Numbered from the stretch's first letter, positions 12,531 to 28,935 are shown. The stretch is DNA of 64,000 nt from Dallia pectoralis (GCA_029465975.1 CM055754.1:6335604-6399603); one strand, 5' to 3'. A program made the numbers and translations. Notes: a model not told the origin generated them from the letters alone.

Positions 12531-13214
12531 AACTAGACCCTCTAATGTATTTGTCCTCTTGCTCAGTTGTGCAAAGGGGCCTCCCACTCCTGTTTTTATT
12601 CTGATTAGAGACAGTTTTCACTGTTCTGTGAAGGGAGCAGTACACAACGTTACAGAAGATCTTCAGTTTCTTGGTAATTTATGACATGGAATAGTCTCTA
12701 TGTCTCAAAACAGGAATAAAAGAATATCTCTGTGCAAAGAGTGATAAACTGTGACTTTTAGACCAGATGTTTAAGATTGCTGTTTTAAATCACTGTCTAA
12801 TTCTCTATGAGAATTGTGGGGGAAAAAACATTAAAGCGATGACCATTACTCCAAATTGCTGAACACAACACAATCAACCTCTGTGTCCGCATCCAAATAA
12901 AACCAATTGTCAGCCAAAGCCGCCAAACAAAAAAGCATATTATCAGTCCTAGTATTTTAGTAGGTAGGTTAGCGAAGTATTTAACCTCTTCACTGTACTT
13001 GTGCCGTTTGTGTGTTAACATAATGAAAGCTACCAAGGCATAAAAAGTAAAGTAAATAAATATATAATATTTGATTCATATTGATTAATACCACTATAAT
13101 TACCTTTTGAATATGTATATATATATATATCCATACATTTATTTAATTATGATTTTGTCAGTTCTGCTCCACACAATTTCTGTCAAACTTCTGTTGTTAC
13201 AAACGCAGCTTTCG

Positions 13215-13243
13215 ATTGGTTCTCATAGACACGTGACCACGTG
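13215..13243 (+). promoter_or_regulatory. fam241a proximal promoter: inverted CCAAT box and two CACGTG E-boxes
   Basis: An inverted CCAAT (gattggtt) is followed by two CACGTG palindromes at 13230-13235 and 13238-13243, then a GC-richer stretch with a GGAAGTG ETS-type site, about 105-130 nt upstream of the fam241a start codon. Two E-boxes 8 bp apart suit bHLH factors (USF, MYC/MAX or MiT/TFE). Sequence inference only. Confidence 0.45.
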
Positions 13244-13347
13244 GGAACGCGGATGCGGAAGTGCCGTTGACAACCACAGTTTGGGATGTTTATGTTTTCA
13301 CAAAACTAATCCGGTAAACATCATTATACTCTAAGGACGTGAATAAC

Positions 13348-16300
13348 ATGTCCACTAAACCTGCTACTGTAAATGATCCACCCGTACTGGAAGATGATGG
13401 TGTAAAAAGTCGCAGAACGTCTCCACATGACCACCATGCACCCAACTTCACAACAAGGCAAACCTTCAAGGTAACTAGCTTTAGCCGAGGCTATCATGAT
13501 GTACTAGTGCAATATTTATCAAGTTGTTATGTACGTGTTTGTTGCTAAATAGCTGTAGAAATTAGCCGACCGTGGAGTTATAGGGGGTCGGCAAAACTAA
13601 CTGGTGACTTATTAATTAATATCGTACTCACTCACTTACATTATTATATTAGCTAGCTAGCAAACCTGTCATGCATGACTCATGGTGACGTCAGAACTGC
13701 TGTGTTATTATCCCGCTGGCTACTAATGTACAGCTACTAGATCTGTCAGGAGACATCATCATTTAGAGTCAATACAATAATCCATCTGCACTGCTCTTGC
13801 CCCTATCTTTTATGGGAATTGTCATTGAAACCGAAAATCTTTGCTGAGCTGTTGCTTATAGTGTTTGATTTGAAGGTTGACTGGCTTAGTAGCCCAGCAG
13901 GATTTAGTGACAAAGGCATTACAGCAACAACAAAAATCACTGCACTTGGGCTTTTTATTGGCCTATTGGTACGAAACCAAACGCAAGAGGAAAACAAAAA
14001 TAAAAACACAGTACAAACAGTTTCAGTGTTGGTTGAAAAAGCACCCTGCCAGCTTCAGTGTACAGGGGTTTCTCTCACCATGCTCCTATATAATCTACCC
14101 CTAGACAAACCAGCCATAACACCTGAATCTAAACATATTTATTATAACCATGACCTTGCTTCCCCCGTTCGAAGTTGCCAATCAGAAACTGGGAGTCTCG
14201 ATTGAACTCACATCTTGCTTAAAATGTTTAAACATATATCCTTACCTGAACCGTACACATTATATTGAAACATACTTATTCAGTTGTCTAGATAGATATA
14301 CATTTGTAATCGGTACTGTTTCATTAACTGGCGGACAGTACATGTACAACTCCACCGTCCATTAAACCTATACGTGCCCAACTTCATTGCGTGGGTACAC
14401 TCGTCTTTTCTGGGGGCCGTCCTCTGCTCCTTTAATGTTTCTACTAGCTACCTCCTCTCACTACAACATGTTCTTGTTGAACTGTCTCCCTCTCCTTGGC
14501 AGCAGTCACACTCTACTGTCTGGTGTTTTCCTATTACCCTTACGGTGCCGTTCAGCCCTGTGTGCATCTATTTTAAGTGATTAACGCCTCGTGGTTCTGG
14601 CTCTGCCCAGACATCCTCCTGGGCTTACTGTACTTTGAATGCTACATAAAGGCCTTCCCCTTTTCACTCCATCACAAACCCTGTCACCTAGAGCTATCTT
14701 GTTTCCAATTTGATAATCCAAATCTTCTGCTTTACTTACGGGAAAATTTCAATATGTTTATGACCTAATTCCCCTTTGACCAGAGTATCCACAATGTCAT
14801 CGCCGCTTACTCCAACAGGAGTCGTGGAACCCAAAGAAAACTGCCACCCCCATGTTGAGGCTACACTAGAATCAATGCAAATGACTTCCCTGTCAGGCCG
14901 CACCACCTCAACCCATTGCAACGCAATACAAATATCTATAATTTTAGCAGTAAAAACATCTGTAAAAGCGAAAATGAAAAAGAAATAAGAAAATGCAGGT
15001 ATCTAATCACATGGGTTTTTAACTCTTATCTCTACAGATCTTATCCTCTGGTATCTTGTCCTATCCTGGTCCTCCACCCAAAACTTTTATTATGTCCCGC
15101 TCGTTTTTCTAGCAGTTACTCAGGAATTATTTACCATTTTCATCCTAGTATAGATGAGGGCCGGGGTTGTTGTTTAACAATCGGTTTATTGATCTGAGTT
15201 ACGAGTGTGTTGAATAAAATACCAAGAGACTCTTGAGAAAAATTTCCATACGTGGTATGTATGAAGGTAAAACAGCGACATAAGTTTTTTTCTTGTAATC
15301 GTTTTTTTTCTTTTGAAACTCGTTTTGTACCAAAGTTTTTCTTTCTTGTAATTCGTTTTTTTCTTTTGAAACTCGTTTTGTACAAAAGTTTTTCTTTCTT
15401 GTAATAGGTTTTGTACAAAAAACCAACGCGCAGAGTTTTGTCACTAAAATTCCACCAGCACTGTGACAAAAGTTTTTCTTTCTTGTAATTCGTTTTTTTC
15501 TTTTGAAACTCGTTTTGTACAAAAGTTTTTCTTTCTTGTAATAGGTTTTGTACAAAAAACCAACGCGCAGAGTTTTGGTCACTAAAATTCCACCAGCACT
15601 GTGACAAAAGTTTTCTTTCTTGTAAATCAGTCTGTGCCCAAACGTTTCACTGCGTTTCCAAACAGAAACCCCAAACGTATTCTGACCAATGAACGGATAG
15701 CCATCTTATCGTGGCACTTTGAACTTCAACCAATCGTTACTCCTTACAAAGAGGAAAAAAGCCATGGCTCGGCATGGTCAGCATCTGTTACCTCAAGTAA
15801 AACTTATTTTCATGTCCATGCAGTATTAAATAAAATAATATAAAATAATATTTTAATTACTACTGCATGGACATGAAAATACGTTTTACATAATCGAAAA
15901 CTTGAGGTAACAGATGTTGACCATGCCGAGCCATGGCTTTTCTTCTACCCTTTGCAAGGAGTAACGATTGGTTGAAGTTCAAAGTGCCACGCTAAGATAG
16001 CTATCCGTTCATTGGTCAGAATACGTTTGGGGTTTCTGTTTGGAAACGCAGTGAAACGTTTGGGCACAGACTGATTTACAAGAAAGAAAAACTTTTGGCA
16101 CAGTGCTGGTGGAATTTTAGTGACAAAACTCTGCGCGTTGGTTTTTTGTACAAAACCTATTACAAGAAAGAAAAACTTTTGTACAAAACGAGTTTCAAAA
16201 GAAAAAAACGAATTACAAGAAAGAAAAACTTTTGTACAAAACGAGTTTCAAAAGAAAAAAAACAATTACAAGAAAAAAACTTATGTCGCTGTTTTACCTT

Positions 16301-16828
16301 CATAGGTATGGCATCTATATTTTGTAGTGTGTATGACCAGAGACCTAATATAAGGAATGGGATGACAACGATATCTAACTCGTATGTGTTTTTCAGGATG
16401 ACCCCAGGGTCAGACCACCGGGACCTAGGTGGCAAGGCCCTCCGGGTGACCCCGGGACGTGGTGGTCTCGGCCCTCTAGCGACCTCGAAACCAGGCATCA
16501 CCGTGTCGCTGACCCCAGAGCTGTATTGAGCCCTTCCGACAACCCCCAGGCCAGAGCACAGCCTGCTGATGACCCCTCGGCCAGGTGGCCCTTCATTGAT
16601 GACCCCACTAACAGACCTCAGGTGGATGACTGTGAGCGAATGGGGACCCTGTTTGGGCAGCTGAACAAGTGCCTACGCAGTGTAGGCTTTACCCAGATGT
16701 ACTTTGGGGATAAAATCGTGGAGCCTGTGATCATCATCCTTTTCTGGGTCCTGCTGTGGTTCCTGGGGTTCCAAGCTCTGGGGCTGGTGGGGACTCTATG
16801 CATTGTCATCATCTTCATCCAAAAGTAA
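13348..16828 (+). CDS. fam241a: FAM241A (C4orf32) small two-helix membrane protein
   Basis: Two coding exons: 13348-13470 (123 nt) and 16397-16828 (432 nt including TAA), joined in phase 0, giving 184 aa. Exon 1 (MSTKPATVNDPPVLEDDG start) ends at AAG|GTAACT; exon 2 follows TTTTTCAG. The N-terminal two thirds is polar, rich in Pro/Arg/Asp with recurring 'DDP/DNP' turns and is expected to be disordered. The conserved C-terminus reads ERMGTLFGQLNKCLRSVGFTQMYFGDKIVEPV followed by hydrophobic segments IIILFWVLLWFLG and ALGLVGTLCIVIIFI, then QK-stop; this is the hallmark of FAM241A, an uncharacterised endoplasmic-reticulum-associated protein family. An upstream GTG in frame is not needed; ATG at 13348 is the natural start. 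The intron carries a large fold-back element. Function of the family is not well established. Confidence 0.93.
15262..16302. mobile_element. ~1.04-kb fold-back (hairpin) DNA element with TA flanks
   Basis: Sits in fam241a intron 1. Left arm 15262 to ~15840 and right arm ~15845 to 16302 are near-perfect reverse complements around an AT-rich centre. Outer ends read TGAAGGTAAAACAGCGACAT and its complement, each bordered by TA, which fits a Tc1/mariner-type target duplication. The left arm has a 138-bp tandem duplication (about 15330-15605) that the right arm lacks. No transposase; open frames here are by-products. Confidence 0.85.
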
Positions 16829-19800
16829 CCGGATCTCCCATCTGCTTGATTGGCTGCGGGAAACTTGAGTGTTTTCTGTTTGCATTTAGGCCCTCGAGGC
16901 TCATTGATTGTTTTCTCGATGCGGCAGCCAACCACATGTGCCGCAGATGCAAATGGATGGATGTCTTCCAAACTAGAAGTTGCCTTGGTTTTAAAACAAT
17001 TCCACTCGAAATAAGGTCACTTGGCTCAGTAGCTGGCACTACCCTAATGCTCAATACATATTACATACATATGTGTGAGTGTAGGTTTGAAAGAACTGTA
17101 TCAGTGCAAGCAATATCTGGTGTCTGAGGATAACTTGTTTTGTGTCTCATAGCTTAAAAATTGTAATTGTGTTCCCATAGACTTCCTTTTATTTTGTCAA
17201 CCGGCACTAGTTAGGAATTGAGGAATGGAAAGGAATTTTTCTTTCATATTTCAGCCTGAGACAAAATTGTATCCACTAGTTAATCTCATTCTGAAAAATA
17301 AGATCAAGGTCTACAAAACATCGCCGTTTGACATGCATGTTAGTAATTTGTGATTACCGTGAAGAAGAAAAGTGTACTAATGGCAAGCATGGATGTTTAT
17401 ATTGCACTTCTATTATTGGAAGTGGTAGAGACCATAAGGTTATTTATCCTTTTGAGAGGATTGTATTCTTCTGAAAATGTAACCAGAAGGTGGTGCTGTT
17501 ATTCTAACAGACACTGTTTTTGGTTCTTTATTCTCAACTCGTGCAGGAAAGGATATCAAATTGCTGAATGTGGAAACTCTGTGATATATTGGCAATACTG
17601 CTACTATCATAACGTCTAAAGATTGTGGTGAGGATCATAGGTGTCCAACATTTAAACATCTGAATGTGTGATGCTTGCCTATCGTATTGTACGCCAAAGC
17701 ATGCCCAGTGTTCACTGTATGAGTTTTATTGTTTCATTTCTGGAATAGTAAATCCCAGTCACAGTCCCAGTCAAATATTTAGCCAGTCCTGTGGTACACA
17801 TAGTAAAGAAACGCAAGTCCTATCTACAGTTATACTAATGTTTTTCATACTAGGTCTTCACGTATGTCAAATCCCTAACAGATAGAAAGTGGCTATAGAT
17901 ATTTAAAGACTTTTCTCAGGTTTTGATGAATTGGCATAGGATACGATTGTCATTTCATACATTTGGGCGGCCCTACAAAACAAGTTAATCCTCGTGGAAT
18001 TATCTTTGATGTTTGGTATGTTGTGGGCTGTCTATTAATATCCATAACGTAGGCTTTTAAGAGTGATTGCGTACAAAGTTTAACCAGGGAATTGTGAAAT
18101 TATTTGTGATTTAATTAACATAGCATCGTATAAAGCATTTGTATTTAAAAGAATGTAGTTTTTCGATGTTTAAATTTGGGCCAAATAACGTGTTAATGTG
18201 GATGGGAGAATTGGTAACAAATGTGCCACTTATTTACTGTAAAGGCTTAACTGCCGTATGATATGTTGTATGTCAGGTCTTTTACAGAGAAATCTTTCGG
18301 GGTAGAAATGGGTGACATTGGATTGTGCCATACTCATAAAAACATGAATAATGCTGCATTTTAATCATATTTTGTCTTGGGTTATTTTTCCTTAGAATTA
18401 TTGTTTTGATTTTAGTGATATTGTAACAATATCATACTGCAAAATGAATTCAATTAATATATTTGAAAGGAAATTGTATTGCTGTGTGTCCTTTCTTCCA
18501 AGTGTAAACATTTGTCTCTGAGAAATACCAAACTTCTTGAGGAAATTAGGACCATAGATCAGGTGACCTATTTTTAATTACAGAGACATAGTTATTGTAT
18601 AATCGCCATGTTGAACTGGGCTCTTAAACGTATACAGATGCATCATAAGTATGCATAGGTAGCTTTGTGTGCTACTAAGGAATTGTCGCATTATTAATGA
18701 TCAGATATTTGCATATCGACATCCTCAGTTCTGCATTGTTACATGAAGTGGGTGGAGACATGAAGTGGGTGGAGACAAAAGATAAACATACGTGTCATGA
18801 TTAATTGCATACATTTATCAATTGTAATGTTTTTAATTAATTCATCCCTGTTATAAAAACTTAAAATATAAAGAAGAATATCCCAAATGTGTTTCCACCT
18901 TGTGAAGTTAACTGAATTAGAGCAACACCAGAATGCATTTTCTATTCTCATTTTGGTACTATTATCAATATTCTTTTGTCTAAGTTTTGGGTGCAAAATA
19001 ATAAGCATATTGGTTAAGTCACAACTTAACAGTCACAATTCTCTCAGTTTAGTCATTGTTGTAATAATCCTTGTTTTTTAAGTCACAGAGAATCAGCTGA
19101 TTCTTAACGGTTTATTTCTTCTTTAAAGCATTTATTATGTTGGTGGTCATTTACAATCGGGCTGTCCTCTAGAGTCTAATGTAATTTGAAACATGGTAAA
19201 CTGGAAAAAGGTTTTTTTAAATAAAAAAGATACAGTTAAAACGTAATTAAAATATTTTGAAGTGGATGTTGGCATCCAATAAAAAAAAAAAAAAATTGAA
19301 ACGTATGTTTTTTTACCTTCTTAACACGCTATCTTCTTCTTTTTAGCACTCATGTTTCCCAGAATAAACAATTTGCACTCTCTTACACATCTATAAGCTA
19401 GGTTTTTGCACTCTCAGTCCTGGTTGGTGACGTTTTAGCACAATATTAATAGCTTTGGTACACTATAGGCAATTATGACTTTTTTTGAAGCAAAGGTTCC
19501 TATTTCACACCTCTAGAATATTCCCACAGTTTATCAACAAAAAACATTAGCAAATTGCATGAGTTATCACAATGGTCTGAAATAAGGCATACCAACACCC
19601 TCATATGCTCATATACATATTCAAAATAATCAACACTGCCGTCAGTTGGCTTGTGCAATGTAAGCGTATTATCAGTTGGCTTTGAGTTGAGACATGTCGG
19701 GACAGGTCCACCTTATTTACATTTACCGCTAACTGCAGTGGGGGGGCTGAGGCTTTGATAACCCCGCCTCCACACCAGAACAGGGTCAAAAGTTTGGTTA

Positions 19801-21119
19801 AGAAAAAAAAAATCAAGAACACTGAAAAAATAGGAATAATGCAAACATCCACTTATTGCGATCAGAATGTTTTTGTAAGTTGAGACAGAATTGATTGCTT
19901 TTCCTTGGTATCCCGAATGTTGATTTTGAATTTCTAACATTGCATTTTTTTGCACGGAATTTTTAGGCACTGAATTTTCTTGCACTGAAATTTCTTGCAT
20001 GTAATTATTTTTCGTAGAAAGATTTTCACTGCAAAAATAATTCAGATATATTTCAATGCAAAAAAATTCCGATGCATTACTTCAATGCAAAAAAAAATTA
20101 TGTGCTAGAAAATCAATGCAAATAAATTCAGGTGCTAGAAATTCAGTTTCAGAATCTGGTGAGACAGATTTTCTTCCATAGTTAAAAATAAAACCAGTCT
20201 ATCTATTGTCAGTTCTCCTTTCAAGATAGCTACAAACTTGCATCTTGAAAGAAAAGCCATAAACCCAGGTCAAACCAAGCCAATTTGAATCTTCATTTAA
20301 CAAGAAAAGTCATAAACCCAGGTCAAACAAATATCTCTTTCAAATATTAACAGAACACTATCAGCCCAGTTGCTGTGCCAACAGATGCCTGGTAATCACA
20401 TGCTAAAATTGACTAGGCCTTGGTTTGAAATTGATTATATATCAATTTTGTTAGCATACTGTATGTATTTTTAATTGCATTCATTGTGCTTACTATGTTC
20501 AAATTAAAACGCTGATTACTGCCGCAGATTCCCAATGTGGTCAATAGCATTATAGGCTTCATTTTTCAGGAAAATAATAGACTGACGTTTTAGAAGAACA
20601 TTATTTGTGTCTGGCCATTTTGAGTCTGAATCCACAAATAGTAATTCTCCAGATACTAAACTAGTCTAAAGGTCATTGTTTTTCTACTTTAATCAGCACA
20701 ACCGTTTTCAGCTGTGCCAACAGGAGGCTTTCTCTAATGATCAATTGGCTATTATGCACTTGGATTGGCAAACTCAGTCACCCTTAAGAAGACAGAAGTG
20801 ATGGTTGCTAATAATGTATGCCTCTGTAGATATTCCGTAGGCAATCAGCCGTTTCCAGCTACAATAGCCACTAACAAAATGATCAACGTCTACACTGTAG
20901 TTCTGATCAACTTGATGTTATTTAATTACAAAAGAATTGCCTCTTTTCTTTTGAAAACATGGACATTTCATACCATAGTATGTAAACCTGATGAAACCTA
21001 TCATTATTCTACAAATTTTATTCTACAAATATTATTCAACAAATAACAGTCATATGCCCTATCAATTCTCTCTTCAAATTATATTTAACTTATAGCTATT
21101 AATACACAATCTGTTATTA
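16829..21119. other. fam241a 3' region and intergenic DNA
   Basis: Probable fam241a 3' UTR at the start, then AT-rich DNA. A direct repeat of about 18 bp (acatgaagtgggtggaga) occurs twice at 18741-18776. I recognise no gene, RNA or transposon with confidence. Confidence 0.4.
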
Positions 21120-21600
21120 AAAAGTTTGTATTAGATTGGTGTAAGAATGACTGTGTACTTTTGGTTGTCAAACATCATTCAAATTACAAATTAATTACCT
21201 GCAGAATAAAAAAAACCTACTAATTTAGATATTCTATTGGAATTGCAAAATGTCTAAAATGCTTGAGAAAACCTGCGGTTGTACTCTCGAATTTATGGAC
21301 ACAAGCGCACACACAGAAAGGTCTATGCCTATTCACTCTAATACTGTGCAGATTGTTTAACACAATTCTTGTCCTTGGCTGAGAGTATATTTGGTATTAA
21401 GCCAATGGACCAAAAGCCAAATATTTATATTGTAAAGCTTGTGGTTTGCACAACAGTTACATAACAGTGGAATAAATCAGAATGTACCTCCCAAAAAAGG
21501 TTTATTTAGCCTACAGGCTGGCTGAAATATTTGGTTCCAACTTGTTTTGTGACATGATAAGTAAATTCTATAGTTGAATAGTGCCACAGTTTCCCAACAT
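21120..21600 (+). repeat. Remnant of an ADH-type intron 1 (third, decayed copy)
   Basis: Resembles intron 1 of the first ADH (about 22960-23660, minus its CA array) and partly the second (31215-31470). Shared blocks include tgactgtgtacttttg, tattcactctaa..t..gcagattgttta and gccaaat.t.tatattgtaaag. No ADH exon is recognisable next to it. Confidence 0.6.
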
Positions 21601-21965
21601 GACTGAAATCAGGACTTCGACTCATCCTCTGTAGAACATTCACCTATTTGTTCTTCATCTTCTCCAATGTTGCTTTGGATTTGTGCTTAGAATGCATGTT
21701 CTATTCAAAATTTCAAAAAATCATTATTGTGGACTAAAGCAGGTTATCAAAATATATCATGTTATCACCGCTTAAAGTCAAGGGTAAACTCCTGCCTCCA
21801 CTTTTGCACTTTCTACCCTTTTAGCTGACTTTTCCTGTTTGTAGTCATTCCTGAAAATGAAGGTAGGACTACACAATAAATATGATTTATCAAAAATAAA
21901 TATAAAGTTATATAATTTTTGCATAAAAATGTTGTGTGTAGGTGACAAACGTTGGTGTTTTGATG

Positions 21966-22210
21966 CTGCCTTGTACTAAAATGCCTTTTATATCTACTGA
22001 AATGCCTTTAACGTGTACTAAAATGCTTTTTACATGTACTGAAATGCCTTTTATATGTACTGAAATGCCTTTTACATGTACTAAAATGCATTTTACATGT
22101 ACTGAAATGCCTTTTACATGTACTGAAATGCCTTTTACATGTACTGAAATGCCTTTTATATGTAATGAAATGCCTTTCACATGTACTTTTACACGTACTG
22201 AAATATTTAG
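21966..22210. repeat. 21-bp minisatellite upstream of first ADH
   Basis: About 11 units of TGTACTGAAATGCCTTTTACA with small changes. The second ADH has the same flanks (gttggtgttttgatg ... ttgaagaaccactt) but only about one related unit at 30605-30645, so the array grew in this copy only. Confidence 0.85.
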
Positions 22211-22260
22211 ATGTAATTGAAGAACCACTTTGAATGTTTCAAAGAACTAATGTTTGAAAA

Positions 22261-22435
22261 AAACCCAGACCCAGGACTAGGTGGAGAGATTATATCTCCA
22301 CACTGGCCTGGGAACGCCTCGGGATTCCCCAGTCAGAGCTGGCTAATGTTGCCCGGGAAAGGGAAGTTTGGGGTCCCCTGCTAGAGCCGCGACCCGACCC
22401 CGGATAAGCGGTTGAAGATGAGATGAGATGATGAG
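22261..22435 (+). mobile_element. 5'-truncated LINE 3' end with 12-bp target duplication
   Basis: Frame reads WERLGIPQSELANVARER then EVWGPLLEPRPDPG-stop and a GATGA-type tail. AATGTTTGAAAA flanks it at 22249-22260 and 22436-22447. It is absent from the paralogous upstream DNA of the second ADH, so insertion followed the duplication. Confidence 0.85.
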
Positions 22436-22590
22436 AATGTTTGAAAACACTTTCTGTATATAACACTTACTAGTGTAACACAAGATTTCAAGTGTAGTGT
22501 AGTGCTTTTAATAGGTGTTTACAGTCTTTCAATTTTACAGTGTAGCCTCACGATAGAAAAGTCCCTCCCTTTCCATCTGAAAAGCTGCAG

Positions 22591-22598
22591 TATATAAA
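22591..22598 (+). promoter_or_regulatory. TATA box of first ADH
   Basis: TATATAAA about 70 nt before the ATG, within a block conserved with the second ADH (tagcctcacgatag ... gctgcagtatataaa). Predicts transcription start near 22620 and a short 5' UTR. Confidence 0.75.
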
Positions 22599-22663
22599 GG
22601 ATCGCCAAACCATTCCATTTGTTTTTCTCCTTTCAACTCTGCAGAAACTCTGGTAATTGGAAG

Positions 22664-26746
<4,083 letters not shown>

Positions 26747-26837
26747 GGAGGGGCAACACAAGACAGACATTTCTTTATGACACATTTGTCATGGTAATCT
26801 TTTGTACTAGTTATAAAAATATATATTGTAATTCGCA

Positions 26838-27735
26838 TTTGGCTAAGCCACACCCTAGAATGTAGATTGACCAATCACAGCGCAGCCAAGAACGACCGAC
26901 ACTTTTTCACAGCGCTCCATTGACTTTAACATGGGGCGTCTCATATTTTTGGTCTCGGCAGGCTATTACCGTGGTAGTTTTATCAAAAATATAGTTAAAC
27001 GTTGTGCCTGGGGCATTTGTAACACATCTACGCGTTTCCCATAGAGGTGGGAGGGGGGTGTCCGTTTTTTCCCTTCCCAAAACCGAAGTGTCGTCTTTGG
27101 ATTACAGAAAACATGCAAAACAGAAAACATGCCTGACCACTACAGAGCAGAGTTCCCAACAACCTTTGCAATTCTTTATGGTACAGACATAAAAACCAAC
27201 ATAACTGTTACGTCAAAGTCAGACTTACTCAAACTACAAAGCTGTCAACACACTTAAATGCGCGCAAAATCCACGTGGAGCTAACCAAAACATCACCTTG
27301 TCAGGCCGTTACCTAGTACACGCTAAATACAACGTTATACTCGCGTAGTCCGTTTGCTTTGTAATAACGATTATAGAAGTGAATAGAGACCTACCCAGCT
27401 TTGCATGAACAGTGTTGCTCCTTGATATTGTTAGTCCCAGCCTCCGTCTCGATTAGCAGGATATGCGGTGGTTCATTGTTTTACTGTGACCGGTATGCGT
27501 TTACCTCTTTGGATGCCTTGTTTCACCTGTATGTCTTGAATATAGCCTTCAAACGCATATTGCAGCCCATTTTGCCTACTTCTATCGGACACTTTATTTG
27601 CTGCTTTATAAAAGTTTGATAAAATTTCAGCAGGAAGAGCTGTCACAGCATAAGCCATGTTGATACCAAACCAGAGCCCAGATGAAGTTGTCGGACGTAG
27701 CAACAGTAACTAAGGGGGGGCGGGGCTTAGCAAAA
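26838..27735. mobile_element. THAP-type (P-element-like) DNA transposon remnant in the first ADH 3' UTR
   Basis: About 0.9 kb present after the stop codon of the first ADH and absent at the same site after the second (35590-35635). Ends are related inverted repeats (TTTGGCTAAGCCACACCC at left; right end complement TTTTGCTAAGCCCCGCCC). Around 26998-27110 a broken frame reads KRCAWGICNTSTRFP then an F/P-rich stretch, like the N-terminal THAP zinc finger of P-type transposases. Frameshifted, no full transposase, so non-autonomous. Confidence 0.65.
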
Positions 27736-27823
27736 GGTGAATTGCTTATTTGACAATTATTTCTTTTAATCAATCAAGTTTGCATTGAAGTTGATCTGTT
27801 CACCCAATCATTACTCTGTTTCA

Positions 27824-27829
27824 AATAAA
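27824..27829 (+). terminator. Candidate poly(A) signal of first ADH
   Basis: AATAAA in DNA conserved with 35689-35694 after the second ADH. It is 1078 nt from the stop codon here because the THAP-type element intervenes, versus 188 nt in the second copy. Confidence 0.55.
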
Positions 27830-28179
27830 ACCATTCCATACTACTTAGTTGTTGCTCAGTCATGTTACGAAATAAACAAAGAAAATGTGTACAACAATGA
27901 GTAACAAGTATTGTATTCTACCGCCTGTGCTCAATTCATTTCCACGATGAATCATGGTTCAAACACAGATGCTTCAAGGTTACTTTGTTCCATTTATCCA
28001 GAGCGAAAAAACATATGCATAGGCCTAAATTTTCAAATAGGTTAGTGGGACAATCAATTGATTAAATCGCAGTAAGTACAGTTGATATAAAACCACAACT
28101 GTTTTGAAATAATACTGCGCTACACGGCGACTTATAAAATACAATAAAACAACAGTTTGGTACATTTAAAAAAAATTAA

Positions 28180-28620
28180 AAACTTTTTTCAAAGATTAGT
28201 ACTCTAGAACATTCAAAGTGGTTCTTCAATCAATTCTAAATACTTTTGGTGGTTTTAGTACAAATAAAAGACATTATCAAAACACCAACACGTGTCATCC
28301 ATAAACTACTAATATTTAGTGTCATTTCATATTGATTTGAGAATGAATAATGTTTGTTGTGTAGTTCTACATAATTTTTCAAGAATGGATATAAAAAGGA
28401 CGAGACACTAAAGAGGAGAAAAGTGCAGTGATAAAACGGTGCATTGTAATGCAAAATAACTTTCTTTAGTCCACTCTAAAAATATTTTACAATTAAATTC
28501 AATTTTGAATAGAACATGCATTCTAAGCACAAAGCCAAAGCATCATTGGAGAAGATGAAGAGCAAATAAGTGAATGTTCTACAGAGCCAGAGAACATTCA
28601 ACCGCAGAGACAAAGTCCTA
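28180..28620 (-). repeat. Inverted copy of ADH upstream DNA
   Basis: The reverse complement matches the DNA upstream of both ADH genes: ctcctctttagtgtct, ttctcaaatcaatatgaaat, gttggtgttttgat and attgaagaaccacttt correspond to 30465-30660, and the segment around 28505-28600 corresponds to 21610-21710 (agaacattcac..attt..tcttcatcttctccaatg). The TATA/start region is not included. Confidence 0.75.
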
Positions 28621-28935
28621 ATTTAAATCTCATTGAGATTCTGTGGCACTATTTTTCTAGAAGTAAAATTGTCAGTGGGAAAACATAAAAAATCAACATG
28701 GGATCAAATAATTTCACTGTATAATCTTTGACGAGAACAAGAGTTCAAAACAGTCTGCATAATATTTGAATGAATAGGAATCAAAAACAAGCGGCCGAAA
28801 TGTCTTGGCTGGCTTCAGGGATGTATGCTCTTTCCGAGAGGAACAAGAGTTGTCCTTTGCAAAACAATCTGCATCTTGTAATACCTTTGAGAGGTGTTCC
28901 AGGCACGTGAATAGACCCAGGAATGGACTTTGCCG

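Larger units (their letters stand above)
11379..13347. other. Intergenic region lrit3 / fam241a (divergent genes)
   Basis: Separates the minus-strand lrit3-like gene from the plus-strand fam241a, so it should contain both promoters. It holds a 21-bp minisatellite (12295-12530) and, near fam241a, a CCAAT-type and paired E-box block. No further coding sequence was recognised. Confidence 0.5.

Noticed and set aside
12284..12604. Cys/Trp-rich or Ser/Asp-rich repeat protein
   Set aside because: Open frames arise from a 21-bp minisatellite; none continues into non-repeat coding sequence.
15140..16529. Lys/Arg-rich open frames at both ends of the fold-back element
   Set aside because: They are the same inverted-repeat arm read on opposite strands; low-complexity, and the 16095 frame merely overlaps fam241a exon 2 in the wrong frame.
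16829..22660. tRNA, snoRNA or miRNA genes in the large intergenic stretch
   Set aside because: No convincing B-box, box C/D or compact hairpin beyond AT-rich chance structure could be supported by eye.
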